Shown piece by piece: positions 43,028 to 52,099 of a stretch of DNA of 64,000 bases. How positions within the stretch are numbered: position 1 is the stretch's first letter; the number at the start of each line of letters is the position of its first letter. The notes beneath the pieces are model-generated. The model was not told the DNA's origin and made no database searches. It worked only from the letters and a program-made list of their open reading frames with translations. The DNA is from Spongorhabdus nitratireducens (GTDB taxonomy: Bacteria; Pseudomonadota; Gammaproteobacteria; Pseudomonadales; Endozoicomonadaceae): assembly GCA_947387575.1 (NCBI GenBank), contig CANDOC010000004.1, positions 124,001 through 188,000 on the forward strand. Reading direction: 5' to 3'. A program made the position numbers and the translations under genes.

Positions 43028-43396
43028 GTGAAACTGATTCTGCATATTATTGACGAGCCGGAAGGCGAGGAAATTATTCAGCGCAGTATCTGTCTGCCTG
43101 ATAACGGTGGCACGATCGGGAGGGCTGCAGACTGCCAGGTGCAGCTGCCGGACAGTCAACATCGCTTGTCACGCCATCATGCGGCCGTCAGCCGTAGCGG
43201 AGAGGGTTATCTCATTATGGATACCAGTACTAACGGGTTGTATCTCAACGACTCCGGTCGGGCACTGGGACGGGGTAACCGGATTCAGCTGCAGGATGGT
43301 GATGTTATTCGAATTCCGGGTTATACCCTGGTTGTCAGTTGTTTTAATCCAGCGCATTTAAAAAAACAGGGTATGAGGCAGAATCAGGAACCCTGA
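43028..43396 (+). CDS. Small FHA-domain protein of the T6SS
   Basis: The 122-residue protein is essentially one FHA domain: GGTIGRAADCQVQLPD, HRLSRHHAAVSR, and DTSTNGLYLNDSGRALGRGNRIQLQDGD. It is closely similar to the FHA domain of the preceding large protein. FHA proteins sense Thr phosphorylation and can switch T6SS activity. It starts with GTG at 43028, 20 bp after the large FHA gene. tssJ follows 11 bp later, so the genes form one operon. Confidence 0.88.
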   Translation: MKLILHIIDEPEGEEIIQRSICLPDNGGTIGRAADCQVQLPDSQHRLSRHHAAVSRSGEGYLIMDTSTNGLYLNDSGRALGRGNRIQLQDGDVIRIPGYTLVVSCFNPAHLKKQGMRQNQEP

Positions 43397-43407
43397 GGAC
43401 TGCATTC

Positions 43408-43899
43408 ATGGTTGTCAGAATTGCAGGGCTTTTGTTGCTGTTATTTTGCTGTGGCTGTAGCACGATCAAAAATGTTTATCATGCCGTAGTGCCTGTTCCG
43501 AAACCCGAGCCTACAGTCGTTTCACTGCAGATACATGCGGCGGTGGGGATGAACCCCAACAGCCATAATGAGGCCTCTCCGCTGTCACTGACCTTCTACC
43601 AACTGGCCAAACCTGATCACTTTACCCAGTCTGATTTTCTGCTGCTGTTTGAAAATGACGAGAAACAGCTGGGTGCCGAGCTGGTCAGCCGACGTCAGCT
43701 TCCGGCTGTTATTCCGGGAGAAAGCTACACTTACAGCTTTGTGCTCGACAGCAAGACAAAATTTGTCGGGTTGTTGGCGGCATTCAGCCGTTATCAGCAA
43801 GGTGTTAACCGACAAGTGCACGCTATCGAACTGCATAAAAATAACAACCTGAGCCTGATGGTTGAGGGAAACCGGATTTTGCTTGCCAGTGATGAATAA
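43408..43899 (+). CDS. tssJ: T6SS outer-membrane lipoprotein TssJ
   Basis: The 163-residue protein has a signal sequence and lipobox (LLLLFCCGC), so the mature lipoprotein begins at the Cys near residue 18. The rest fits TssJ: VVSLQIHAAVGMNPNSHNEASPLSLTFYQL, and a segment around LPAVIPGESYTYSFVLDSKTKFVGLLAAF. TssJ anchors the TssM periplasmic domain to the outer membrane. It lies 11 bp after the small FHA gene. A 261-bp repeat element separates it from tssK, whereas tssJ and tssK are usually adjacent. Confidence 0.93.
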   Translation: MVVRIAGLLLLLFCCGCSTIKNVYHAVVPVPKPEPTVVSLQIHAAVGMNPNSHNEASPLSLTFYQLAKPDHFTQSDFLLLFENDEKQLGAELVSRRQLPAVIPGESYTYSFVLDSKTKFVGLLAAFSRYQQGVNRQVHAIELHKNNNLSLMVEGNRILLASDE

Positions 43900-43913
43900 C
43901 TGATAACCTGAAT

Positions 43914-44174
43914 AGGGGCTGTTGGCAATTAGACATTCGACCAGTTCATCACACAAGCCCTCAGGTAAGGCGAACGGCGAAGGGCATGGTGGTTCCATGT
44001 TCAAGTCGTTCAACGCGGCATGAGGGCTTGTGTGATGAACCCGAAGGGCCGCTCATGGTTTACGCCATGCCGCGTTGCTCACTGTTTATGTGGAATAACC
44101 ACATCGCACAGTTCGCGCCTAACCTGGCGTAAATCATGAGCGGCTGGTCGTATGTCTAATTGTCAACAGCCCCT
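43914..44174. mobile_element. 261-bp fold-back (MITE-like) element between tssJ and tssK
   Basis: The ends are 31-bp inverted repeats (43914-43944 and 44144-44174) with two mismatches, beginning AGGGGCTGTTG. Two more inverted repeats fill the element: GTTCATCACACAAGCCCTC at 43944-43962 with its perfect 19-bp complement at 44022-44040, and 44048-44067 with 44125-44144 (20 bp, one mismatch). The whole element can therefore fold into a three-stem cross. It has no gene. No target duplication is evident. The right end lies 9 bp from the tssK ribosome-binding site. Confidence 0.82.
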
Positions 44175-44194
44175 GGTATCCTGGAGGCGCATCA

Positions 44195-45517
44195 TTGGAT
44201 AACTGCAAGGTGGCCTGGCTGGAAGGCATGTTTGTCAGCCCGCAGCATTTCCAGCAACAGGAACGCTACGTACTGGGGCAGGCATTGATGTATCTGTCAT
44301 CCATGCAACCAGGCGCCAGTGGTGTTGCCGGGTTGCAGCTGGATCATGCCTTTCTGAAGCACGGCAAGTTGGCAATTAAGCAGGCTCATGGCATTTTTCC
44401 TGATGGTACACCGTTTTCCCTGACGCAAACCCTGGTAGGTGATATGCCGGAGAATTTCACTCAGGGGGTTGTCTACCTGGCTTTGCCACTTCAAATCAGT
44501 GGGGCTGTTGAAGTGGCCAACCGGCATGAAGAGCCTCGCCGTTATTGCATGGAGCAGGTCGAGCTGTTTGATACGGTTAATATCGGTAACGACCCGCTTG
44601 AGACCACGGTTGAAAGGCTGAATCTGAGCCTGAAAATGCAGGGGCAGGACTTGTCGGATTATACGGTACTGCCTGTTGCGTCGATTCGGGATGTAACGCC
44701 GGAGGGTACTGTTGTTCTCGATGAAAGCTTTATCCCTTCATGCCTGACGGTTAATACCTCCGATACCTTGATGGGCTTGTTGCGGGAACTTCAGGGGCTG
44801 GTAAAACAGCGGGCCATTGTTGTGCTTGAGCGAGTCAAGTTGCAATCGTCGTACAAGAGTTCACATACCCTGCTTATGGACTTTCGCTGGTTGCAGGTAC
44901 TCAGTCACTGGCAGGCACGGCTCGATGATATTGTATCGTTACCGATGATGCATCCGCGGCAGCTGTATAGTGAGCTGTGCTCAATGCTGGGAGATCTGTC
45001 TGCACTGGTGCTGGAACCGGTTCCGGATAACCCCGGCTATCGCCATGCCCGGGCAACACAAATCTTCGCTGTACTTTTTACCCGGCTCCGGCAGTTTCTG
45101 GGCATGGTGCATCACGATGTTGTGATCGAGATTGAGTGGAATGACCGGCTGTTTCAGAGCCGGCGGTTGCTGTTTACCCAGTTGCCGAACAAGGCGTTGT
45201 ATCAGTCGAGCCGATTTGTGCTGGCGGTTAAAACTACATTGCCCAAATCGCGGACAGTCGTACTGTTTCCGCAGGCAGCAAAGCTGGCGCCCAGCCAGCG
45301 TATCAACGAACTGGTCCACAACTATCTGCCGGGTATTGATATCAGTTATCAGCCGTTACCGCCGGTGGAACTCAAAAGTGAATCCCATACCTGCTACTTT
45401 GAAATTGATATGGCGTCACCACTGTGGAAAGAGCTGGTGCTGAACCAGGATGAACTGGCGCTGCATCTGGATGAACAGATTGCCGAGGCGACGATTCGTC
45501 TGTTTGCGGTGCGTTAG
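44195..45517 (+). CDS. tssK: T6SS baseplate-membrane linker TssK
   Basis: The 440-residue protein matches TssK along its length: the N-terminus KVAWLEGMFVSPQHFQQQERY, then an internal LPLQIS segment, the middle domain with LGDLSALVLEPVPDNPGYRHARA, and a C-terminal domain with YFEIDMASPLWKELV. TssK joins the baseplate to the TssL/TssM membrane complex. The start is TTG at 44195, with GGAGG eight bases upstream. A MITE-like element lies directly upstream, so its expression may differ from that of the upstream operon. Confidence 0.94.
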   Translation: MDNCKVAWLEGMFVSPQHFQQQERYVLGQALMYLSSMQPGASGVAGLQLDHAFLKHGKLAIKQAHGIFPDGTPFSLTQTLVGDMPENFTQGVVYLALPLQISGAVEVANRHEEPRRYCMEQVELFDTVNIGNDPLETTVERLNLSLKMQGQDLSDYTVLPVASIRDVTPEGTVVLDESFIPSCLTVNTSDTLMGLLRELQGLVKQRAIVVLERVKLQSSYKSSHTLLMDFRWLQVLSHWQARLDDIVSLPMMHPRQLYSELCSMLGDLSALVLEPVPDNPGYRHARATQIFAVLFTRLRQFLGMVHHDVVIEIEWNDRLFQSRRLLFTQLPNKALYQSSRFVLAVKTTLPKSRTVVLFPQAAKLAPSQRINELVHNYLPGIDISYQPLPPVELKSESHTCYFEIDMASPLWKELVLNQDELALHLDEQIAEATIRLFAVR

Positions 45518-45539
45518 TCATACGACGGGACGTTTCTGA

Positions 45540-46415
45540 ATGATGACCGATGATGAACCGACCCAGCTTGTTTCAGGAAATGCGCTGGAACCTGTTTCCG
45601 GAGCACAGGCTCAAACTGTATCGCGTTCGGAGCAACTGGTTGAGCAGCAACAATCCATATTGGGGCGGTTTCGTCCGTATGACAATCCGTTACTGAGCCA
45701 GGGCACAGAACTGATGGCGGTTATTCTGGCGTTGCCCCGAATGGAGCAGCCGAGAGAGGTCGCGGAATTTCGGCAAAGCATGCTGGAAGAAATTGTAAGG
45801 CTGCGACACCGGCTGTTACAGCAGGGTGTTAAGGAAATGGATGTCGCCCGTTGCTGTTTTCTGTACTGCGCGGTGCTGGATGAAATGATTGTGCAGACGA
45901 CCTGGGGCATGCAGGTTAACTGGGAAAGTAACAGCCTGTTGAGTCGGGCATTCAAGCGTCGGGATGGTGGCGATGTATTTTACCTGCTGGTTAACCGTGC
46001 CTGTACTCAGCCGGATATGCATCTGGATTTTCTTGAACTGGCCTGGGTGTTTGTCAATCTCGGGTTTCGGGGTCGCTGTCGTATTGAAGAACAGCACCGG
46101 ACCAGTGAACTGAATGCCCAGCTGTTCAGACTGTTATCACAGTTTCGTAAAAGTGAACCCTTTACCCCTATTATCGGGCTGCCGGACAGCCGCCATAAAC
46201 TGCCGAAGCCGGTGTTCTGGTTCTGGCCCAGCGTTGCACTGTTGATGGTTGTATTGCTGTCTTCTGCCGGAGCCGGAACCTGGGTCATTCTGCGGCAGGA
46301 CAAACCATTGCAGGTTTTGCAGCAGCTGGAGCAAACCCGATGGCCGTTACCGGAGAACATTCAGTCTGCGACCATGCAAGAGATTCAACAGACACTTTTC
46401 CCCCGGGAAAAGTGA
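45540..46415 (+). CDS. tssL: T6SS inner-membrane protein TssL (DotU/IcmH)
   Basis: The 291-residue protein has a cytoplasmic helical DotU domain (about 45-205, with NPLLSQGTELMAVILALPR, FLYCAVLDEMIVQTTWG, and LLVNRACTQPDMHLDFLELAWVFVNLGFRGRCR). A single C-terminal transmembrane helix lies at about 226-248 (WPSVALLMVVLLSSAGAGTWVIL). No peptidoglycan-binding OmpA domain is present, so another protein would have to anchor the complex to the wall. It lies 22 bp after tssK and 79 bp before tssM. Confidence 0.94.
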   Translation: MMTDDEPTQLVSGNALEPVSGAQAQTVSRSEQLVEQQQSILGRFRPYDNPLLSQGTELMAVILALPRMEQPREVAEFRQSMLEEIVRLRHRLLQQGVKEMDVARCCFLYCAVLDEMIVQTTWGMQVNWESNSLLSRAFKRRDGGDVFYLLVNRACTQPDMHLDFLELAWVFVNLGFRGRCRIEEQHRTSELNAQLFRLLSQFRKSEPFTPIIGLPDSRHKLPKPVFWFWPSVALLMVVLLSSAGAGTWVILRQDKPLQVLQQLEQTRWPLPENIQSATMQEIQQTLFPREK

Positions 46416-46494
46416 CGACTTCGGTAGCAGTCCTGTCTCAATGTTGGTTCAAGCCTGAGCCCTGTTTTGCTGGCAACAAGACGGAATAACGAAT

Positions 46495-49400
46495 ATGGAA
46501 ACAGCCTTGCGGACGGCTATCAGCCGTGCTGTCACGCTGCTGGTCATCCTTGCTATAACCGGAGGTGTTATCTGGCTGGTTTTCAGTCAGTGGGGTTATC
46601 GCGGGTTGATGATTCTGCTGGGTATTTCCATTTGTACTGCGCTGATCGGATTGATTGTTTATTTTGTGAATCGAAGCCGGCAGCGGGAAGTCGATCCGGA
46701 AAAGCTTGCACTGCAGATCCAGAAGCAGCGGATAACCGCCTACCTCGACAGTTGCCGCAAAAAACTGAAACAGAAGTTTGGGCGTCACTGGACAGTTTAT
46801 CAGCAACCCTGGTTTTTAATCACCGGAGATGCTCTGACCGGCAAGAGTTCTCTGTTGCGCGGCATGGGACTGGAATCTATCGAATATACCGCGTTTTCGG
46901 GAGTGGCATGTACTGTCTGGGTCAGTAAGGAATTATTGGTCATCGAACTGGAAAGTCGCTGCTTTGAAGAGGAGTTCAGCGAGATCCGTCTGCATATCCT
47001 GCAGTATCTGCGGCGCAAGCGGGCAAGACAGCCTCTGAACGGTGTGCTGCAGACAATCCGTTTGAACAGCATCTGTGGTCAGCCTGGTGATGATATTACT
47101 GCCGTGGGTGATATGCTGCGGCACCGGCTGACGGAGCTGAATAATGTGCTCGATATGAGCCTGCCGGTGTATTTGATCTTCACCCATGCTGATCATCTGG
47201 CAGACTTTTACGAGTCGGTCAGTGGCTGGCTGGGGGAGGAACTGGAACAGCCGCTGGGAGATTTCAGAACCGGGCAGGATGTTTCCCGGACAATTACCGA
47301 GTGGTTTGAGGGATCATGGCACCGGTTAATCTGTCAGATTGCCGCCCGTTTTCGCCAAAGCCTGCACAATGATCACTTTCCCGAGCGCAAACCCTCGGTT
47401 ATGGCATTGCCACTGCAGCTGGCACTGGCAGGCCCCTGCATTGTAAATCTGCTTGAGGTATTGGTGGCGGCTTCGGTGCTCTACCGTCCGTTGCGGATTC
47501 AGGGCTATTTCCTTACCAGCAGTAGTCAGGATGGTGAGCGGGTTGATCTGTTAAGTCGGCACCTGGCCGGAGAGTATGGTTTTTCATCACGCCTGTTCAC
47601 TGCCACCGGTATGGCCGGGCATCAACTGTTTGCCCGCAATATTCTGCCCAGGGTACTGATTCCATGTGCGCCATTGGCCGGTTTAAATAAACGTGCCGAA
47701 CGGATTTATCAGTGTCTGCGAATGTCCGGATATGCCCTTCTGATTTTGGCGGGAGGCGGCTTTACTGGCTGGATTCTGTTAAGCCTCTGGCATGAAGATG
47801 AGCTGCGTAGCTCGACCTTGTCGAGACTGGTTGTGTACCAAGCGGAAATGGAGCACCAGGCTAAAAACAAGCCACCGGATGTTATAAATCTGATTAGCTT
47901 ACTGGCTTATTTACGTCAGACCCGGGAAGACTACCGCCATCAGCCGAAGTGGTATCTTTTTCGACCTTTGCTGGAGGAAGAGACGGGAAAAAAACTGACC
48001 CGGAGTTATCATGATCAACTGGTGAAGTTACTGCTGCCCCGGGCCATTGAAGTGACGGAGTCGTTTGTGAAACAGCAGCTCAAGGCTGACGACCCGGTGC
48101 TGTTATTGCAGGGACTGGTGCGATATCAAATGCTGTTTGATCCGGAGCAGTTACTGGAACGGGATCTGAACCCTTTTCTGGTTGAGCAGATAGCCGGAGA
48201 TGTACTTCCTGAAGCCGCAGAGATTCAGCTGGAAGCACTGCTGAAAGATCTGTTCCGATACGATGATTACGCCAGTTACAAGCCGGATACCGAACTACTG
48301 GCAGCCTGTCGCACCCGGCTTGATCATTATCCCGAAGATCAGCTGGCCTATTTATGGCTGCTCAGTCAGCCGGGGAATGCAGCCAGGCTGGATACAGCAG
48401 CTCTGATGGGAAACCATTTCAGCGATGTTTTCCAGCTAGGACCTGAAGTCAGGAAATTGCAGCAGGCTTTCACTAAAGGACAATTCAGAAAGCTGGATTT
48501 GAGTTACACCGCAAAAGGCTTGAATCATACCCAGGACTACTACGAGCGGTTGCACCATATTCCTGAAGATTCCAGAAGTAAACCGGAGGAGCTGCAGCAT
48601 GATGTAGAACTGTCCGGCCGTGTTTCCAATCGCTATTTCGATGCGTATATCAGCCACTGGCAGCAAATTCTGGCCGGTATCAGGGTCAACCGCTTTAACA
48701 GCCTGACAGATATGCGACATGTCTTTATGTTGCTGGCCTCAAAAGATACTTCGCCGTTGCAGCAAATTATGGAAACCACGACCGATAACACCCGGCTGGT
48801 GGACGACAGTAAAAAAACAAAGTCAAAGGATGAATCCGGTGCAAAGCAAGCAGGCGACCCGGGCAGGGCAAAAGATATTTTGCCGGAAGATCAAAAGCGC
48901 CATGCTGAAGCAGCAGACCAGGCATTGCAGGTATTGTCGCGCAAACTCAAGCCTGAAGAGGCGCTTGAGGTAAAGGTCGACAAGCGTTTTCTGATCTATC
49001 AACAACTGGTACCCGGTGGCAGTGATGATAATGGCGGACTGGGCGGGCGTATTCTGCAGCAAATGCAGAAAATGTATGAATTTGTCAGTGATGTGGTTGA
49101 GGCCGACTATCCGGGGCAGTCTGCTTTCAAACGGGCATCGGCTCATGCTGCGGGTAAAAAGGATGCGCTTACCGGCTTGAGGCGTATGGCCGGTTTGGCT
49201 CCGCAACCGGTCTCTGGCTGGTTGTACAGTCTCTGTGATCAAACCTGGTCCCTGTTGCTGCAACAGGCCCATGGCTGGGTTACTGATCGCTGGCAGGTAG
49301 ATTTCTATCCAGATTGGGAGCGTTCTATTGCCGGGCGGTTTCCATTTGTTGCCGGGGCAAAGCAGGAGACTGATATCAATGATTTTATCCGGATACTAAA

Positions 49401-49974
49401 GCCGGGAGGCGAGTTTGACAGTTTTTATAAAACACATCTGAAGCCGTTTATTGTCAATCAGGATGGCAAGATGCAGCTGGCTTCATATGATGGTCAGAAA
49501 ATGGCGATTACCTCTAAAGCCATGACCCAGTTCGGGTTATTGCAGGCAGTGCAGAAGCGTTTTTTTCCTACCCCTGATACCAAATTGAATATCAGTTATA
49601 GCTTGCGGGAAGCTTATCTGACGCCAAAAGCCACAAGATATACGCTGGCGGCAAATACCGAGATGTTGAATTACCGGCATGGGCCGCGTGTCTGGCGCAA
49701 TTTCAAATGGCCTGTTCGCTATACCGAAGTGCCGCTGCAAAGTACTTTTTATAATGGCGAGCTACAGGTATCGGCTCAGGAATTCTCCGGCCAGTGGGCA
49801 CTGGCTCGCTTTATGTATGCCTGTGATATCAGCAAGAATGAAGACAGCAGTGATTATCTGCTGCAATGTGGTCAGGACAGCTATCAGGTTCAGTTATTGC
49901 TGAACTTTGACAACCGGGTGAATCCCTTTGACAAGTCTTTGCTAACACGCATCAGGTTACCGGAAAAAATATAA
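46495..49974 (+). CDS. tssM: T6SS inner-membrane protein TssM (IcmF)
   Basis: The 1159-residue protein has N-terminal transmembrane helices (about 10-60) and a cytoplasmic domain with the P-loop GDALTGKSS (about 111-119). A third transmembrane helix (about 410-432) is followed by a large periplasmic region. The IcmF_C domain with FFPTPDTKLNISYSL and LSQEFSGQWALARF-like features lies near the C-terminus. A charged linker (about 760-810, KKTKSKDESGAK) separates two periplasmic parts. TssM with TssJ and TssL forms the trans-envelope complex. It is the last gene of the plus-strand T6SS block. Confidence 0.95.
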   Translation: METALRTAISRAVTLLVILAITGGVIWLVFSQWGYRGLMILLGISICTALIGLIVYFVNRSRQREVDPEKLALQIQKQRITAYLDSCRKKLKQKFGRHWTVYQQPWFLITGDALTGKSSLLRGMGLESIEYTAFSGVACTVWVSKELLVIELESRCFEEEFSEIRLHILQYLRRKRARQPLNGVLQTIRLNSICGQPGDDITAVGDMLRHRLTELNNVLDMSLPVYLIFTHADHLADFYESVSGWLGEELEQPLGDFRTGQDVSRTITEWFEGSWHRLICQIAARFRQSLHNDHFPERKPSVMALPLQLALAGPCIVNLLEVLVAASVLYRPLRIQGYFLTSSSQDGERVDLLSRHLAGEYGFSSRLFTATGMAGHQLFARNILPRVLIPCAPLAGLNKRAERIYQCLRMSGYALLILAGGGFTGWILLSLWHEDELRSSTLSRLVVYQAEMEHQAKNKPPDVINLISLLAYLRQTREDYRHQPKWYLFRPLLEEETGKKLTRSYHDQLVKLLLPRAIEVTESFVKQQLKADDPVLLLQGLVRYQMLFDPEQLLERDLNPFLVEQIAGDVLPEAAEIQLEALLKDLFRYDDYASYKPDTELLAACRTRLDHYPEDQLAYLWLLSQPGNAARLDTAALMGNHFSDVFQLGPEVRKLQQAFTKGQFRKLDLSYTAKGLNHTQDYYERLHHIPEDSRSKPEELQHDVELSGRVSNRYFDAYISHWQQILAGIRVNRFNSLTDMRHVFMLLASKDTSPLQQIMETTTDNTRLVDDSKKTKSKDESGAKQAGDPGRAKDILPEDQKRHAEAADQALQVLSRKLKPEEALEVKVDKRFLIYQQLVPGGSDDNGGLGGRILQQMQKMYEFVSDVVEADYPGQSAFKRASAHAAGKKDALTGLRRMAGLAPQPVSGWLYSLCDQTWSLLLQQAHGWVTDRWQVDFYPDWERSIAGRFPFVAGAKQETDINDFIRILKPGGEFDSFYKTHLKPFIVNQDGKMQLASYDGQKMAITSKAMTQFGLLQAVQKRFFPTPDTKLNISYSLREAYLTPKATRYTLAANTEMLNYRHGPRVWRNFKWPVRYTEVPLQSTFYNGELQVSAQEFSGQWALARFMYACDISKNEDSSDYLLQCGQDSYQVQLLLNFDNRVNPFDKSLLTRIRLPEKI

Positions 49975-50070
49975 TTTTGTCGGTATCTCCGAACATTCAG
50001 GCTGTTGCGTCAGTGTTATTTTCATCAGCTAAAACAAATACCTTTATATAACGCTGAAGGAATACCATTG

Positions 50071-50472
50071 ATGAAATCGCAAACCAGCTGGAAACAGGGA
50101 ATGGAAATCACCGCTCGGTCCGAGTCCGGCTTTGATATCGTTATGGATGGCAATACTCAGGCTGGTGCAAGCCCGATGGAACTGGTACTGGCAGGTGTAG
50201 GCGGCTGCAGCTCGATTGATGTTACCGATATCCTGACCACCATGCGGGAAGATTTTACCGGCTGCGATACTGAAATCACTACGGAACGTGCAGAGACTGC
50301 CCCGCGGGTTTTCAAGAAAATTCACGTCAAATTTATCGTGACCGGTCGCAAGCTGAGTGAGAAAAAGGTCGCCAAAGCGGTAGAACTGTCCATGACCAAG
50401 TACTGCTCAGTTGCGCTGATGCTGAACAGCAGTGTTGATATCAGCTGGAGTCATGAAGTGCGGGAAGTTTGA
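50071..50472 (+). CDS. OsmC/YhfA family protein
   Basis: The 133-residue protein has the YhfA length. It shows the OsmC two-cysteine pattern: the first Cys in GGCSSIDVTDIL and the second in MTKYCSVALML. OsmC-like proteins reduce organic peroxides with paired cysteines. I chose the ATG at 50071, which follows GAAGGAATACC; an upstream alternative would add 22 residues absent from the family. The gene is unrelated to the T6SS and ends in a strong bidirectional terminator facing frdD. Confidence 0.9.
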   Translation: MKSQTSWKQGMEITARSESGFDIVMDGNTQAGASPMELVLAGVGGCSSIDVTDILTTMREDFTGCDTEITTERAETAPRVFKKIHVKFIVTGRKLSEKKVAKAVELSMTKYCSVALMLNSSVDISWSHEVREV

Positions 50473-50501
50473 GTCTGCCTCAACCTTGCACCGATAAGAT
50501 A

Positions 50502-50533
50502 AACAAGAGCCCGCTACTCAGCGGGCTCTTGTT
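50502..50533. terminator. Bidirectional rho-independent terminator
   Basis: AACAAGAGCCCGCT (50502-50515) pairs perfectly with AGCGGGCTCTTGTT (50520-50533) around a 4-base loop. The A/T ends give a T-run on either strand. It separates the convergent osmC-like gene and the frdABCD operon. Confidence 0.9.
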
Positions 50534-50546
50534 TCAGGTGTTGAGG

Positions 50547-50930
50547 TTATACGATCAGGACCAATACTAGACAGGCCGTGCTCAGGGTAAAAGCTGTACC
50601 GTAGGCCAGTGCACGAACACATTTTTTGGGATGAAAGCCAAAATCATGCAGGCTGTGGTAAATCCGGTGAACGCAATGCCACAGGGACATACTGATAATC
50701 ACCAGTAGCAGCAACTTGCCAATCCAGCTGTCGGCAAAACCCAGCATCCGCTCATAGCTCATGATATCGGCTGGCAAAATACCCAGTGGCACCAGAATTC
50801 CGACAATCAGAACCAGCACGGGTGTTACGAAGGCGGTAACAACGCCACCGGCTCCGAACAGGGACCAGAACAGGGGCTCGTTGTGCTTCCACTGCATTTT
50901 GCTTTTGTTCATAGCATCACTCCCGCTCAT
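50547..50930 (-). CDS. frdD: Fumarate reductase membrane anchor subunit D
   Basis: The 127-residue protein has three transmembrane helices and the FrdD pattern: EPLFWSLFGAGGVVTAFVTPVLVLIVGILVPLG, then MSYERMLGFADSWIGKLLLL, and CVHRIYHSLHDFGFH. FrdC and FrdD hold the quinol site. I chose the ATG at 50930 because it overlaps the frdC stop as ATGA and has GGGGAG eight bases upstream. A further upstream start would overlap frdC more. Confidence 0.93.
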   Translation of the reverse strand: MSGSDAMNKSKMQWKHNEPLFWSLFGAGGVVTAFVTPVLVLIVGILVPLGILPADIMSYERMLGFADSWIGKLLLLVIISMSLWHCVHRIYHSLHDFGFHPKKCVRALAYGTAFTLSTACLVLVLIV

Positions 50931-51325
50931 AACACAACTCCCCACAGTGCTGCGACAATGACAATAACCGATACGCCAATCATGGCGACAACATGGCCAT
51001 TGGTGATCAGTTCAGGAGCGACTTTCTTTTCACCAATCTGCAGTGCCATGGCTTTGGGAGCAGCCTGGAACCAGGTCCAGCTGTGATACAGTGCCAGCGC
51101 CAGAGTAATCAGGCTGAAACCAATCATCAGCGAATGAGACTGAAACTTCATCCAGCCTTCCCAGGATAAAGGGCTTTTAGCCAGACAGCCCAGACCCAAT
51201 AGCAGGTTAATCGTCCACAGTCCGATAAATACACTGCTCATTTCCCGGATCATATAGTTCCGGTACCAGGGGTGATCCATATACCAGGTGCGGGACATGG
51301 GGCGCTTGTAGGGACGACGACTCAT
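50927..51325 (-). CDS. frdC: Fumarate reductase membrane anchor subunit C
   Basis: The 132-residue protein matches FrdC: RPYKRPMSRTWYMDHPWYRNYMIREMSSV, three transmembrane helices, and a central ALALYHSWTWFQAAPKAM motif. It anchors the catalytic FrdAB dimer and helps oxidise menaquinol. The ATG at 51325 has GGAG eight bases before it, better than a GTG at 51334. It lies 12 bp after frdB. Confidence 0.93.
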   Translation of the reverse strand: MSRRPYKRPMSRTWYMDHPWYRNYMIREMSSVFIGLWTINLLLGLGCLAKSPLSWEGWMKFQSHSLMIGFSLITLALALYHSWTWFQAAPKAMALQIGEKKVAPELITNGHVVAMIGVSVIVIVAALWGVVL

Positions 51326-51337
51326 CAGCGACACTCC

Positions 51338-52099
51338 TTATTGATCTGAACCGCGAGGCATCAGGAATGAAAACGCCCAGTCCTGGGCACCGGAGGCCTT
51401 CTGTTGTTGGATGGCGGCAGCCGGGTCAACCGATTTGGGGCAGACTTCGGAACAGTATCCGATAAAGGTACAGCTCCAGACACCGTTCTTGTCCTGGATC
51501 ACTTCAGTGCGCTGGTCGGCACCATCATCCCGGCTGTCAAGGTTATAACGGTGTCCCAGCGCGAGTACAGCCGGACCGGTAAACAGCGGATTGAGCCCAA
51601 ACTGGGGGCAGGCGGAATAGCAAAGCATGCAGTTTATACACTGAGAAAACTGCTTGTACTTCATCAACTGAGCCGGGGTCTGGCGATGGGTGTGCCGGAT
51701 TTCCTTGGGCTTGCCGGTATCTGCCATGGCATCGATGATATAGGGCTTCACAGACTCCAGCTTTTGCATAAAGTCTTCGGAGTCCACAATCAGATCGCGC
51801 TCGATAGGGAAGTTGGCCAGCGGCTCAATTTTAACTGTGCCCGGATAGAAATCTCGCAGGAAGGTTTCACAGCCCAGCTTCGGAGTACCGTTCACAACCA
51901 TGCCACAGCTGCCGCATACCGCCATACGGCAGGACCAGCGGTAAGCCAAACTGGAATCGACTTCGTCTTTTATATAAGACAGTGCGTCCAGCAATGACCA
52001 GTTGGCATCGTAGGGAATTTCAAACCGGCCAAACGCCGGTTTTTCATCACGCTCGGGGTTATAGCGGAGAATTTCCAGCGTAATCATGGCGTTGCTCAT
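51338..52099 (-). CDS. frdB: Fumarate reductase iron-sulfur subunit
   Basis: The 253-residue protein has the N-terminal [2Fe-2S] domain ([11 protein letters not shown]) and the C-terminal cluster motifs [15 protein letters not shown] and [13 protein letters not shown] that hold the [4Fe-4S] and [3Fe-4S] centres. It passes electrons from quinol to FrdA. The sequence is closer to FrdB than SdhB (SYRWSCRMA-type region and PIERDLIVD). It overlaps frdA by 4 bp, which implies coupled translation. Confidence 0.95.
   Translation of the reverse strand: MSNAMITLEILRYNPERDEKPAFGRFEIPYDANWSLLDALSYIKDEVDSSLAYRWSCRMAVCGSCGMVVNGTPKLGCETFLRDFYPGTVKIEPLANFPIERDLIVDSEDFMQKLESVKPYIIDAMADTGKPKEIRHTHRQTPAQLMKYKQFSQCINCMLCYSACPQFGLNPLFTGPAVLALGHRYNLDSRDDGADQRTEVIQDKNGVWSCTFIGYCSEVCPKSVDPAAAIQQQKASGAQDWAFSFLMPRGSDQ

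Noticed and set aside
43914-44174. The tssJ-tssK gap as a CRISPR array or as a small gene
   Set aside because: The repeats are inverted rather than direct, there are no regular spacers, and no open frame with a ribosome-binding site is present.
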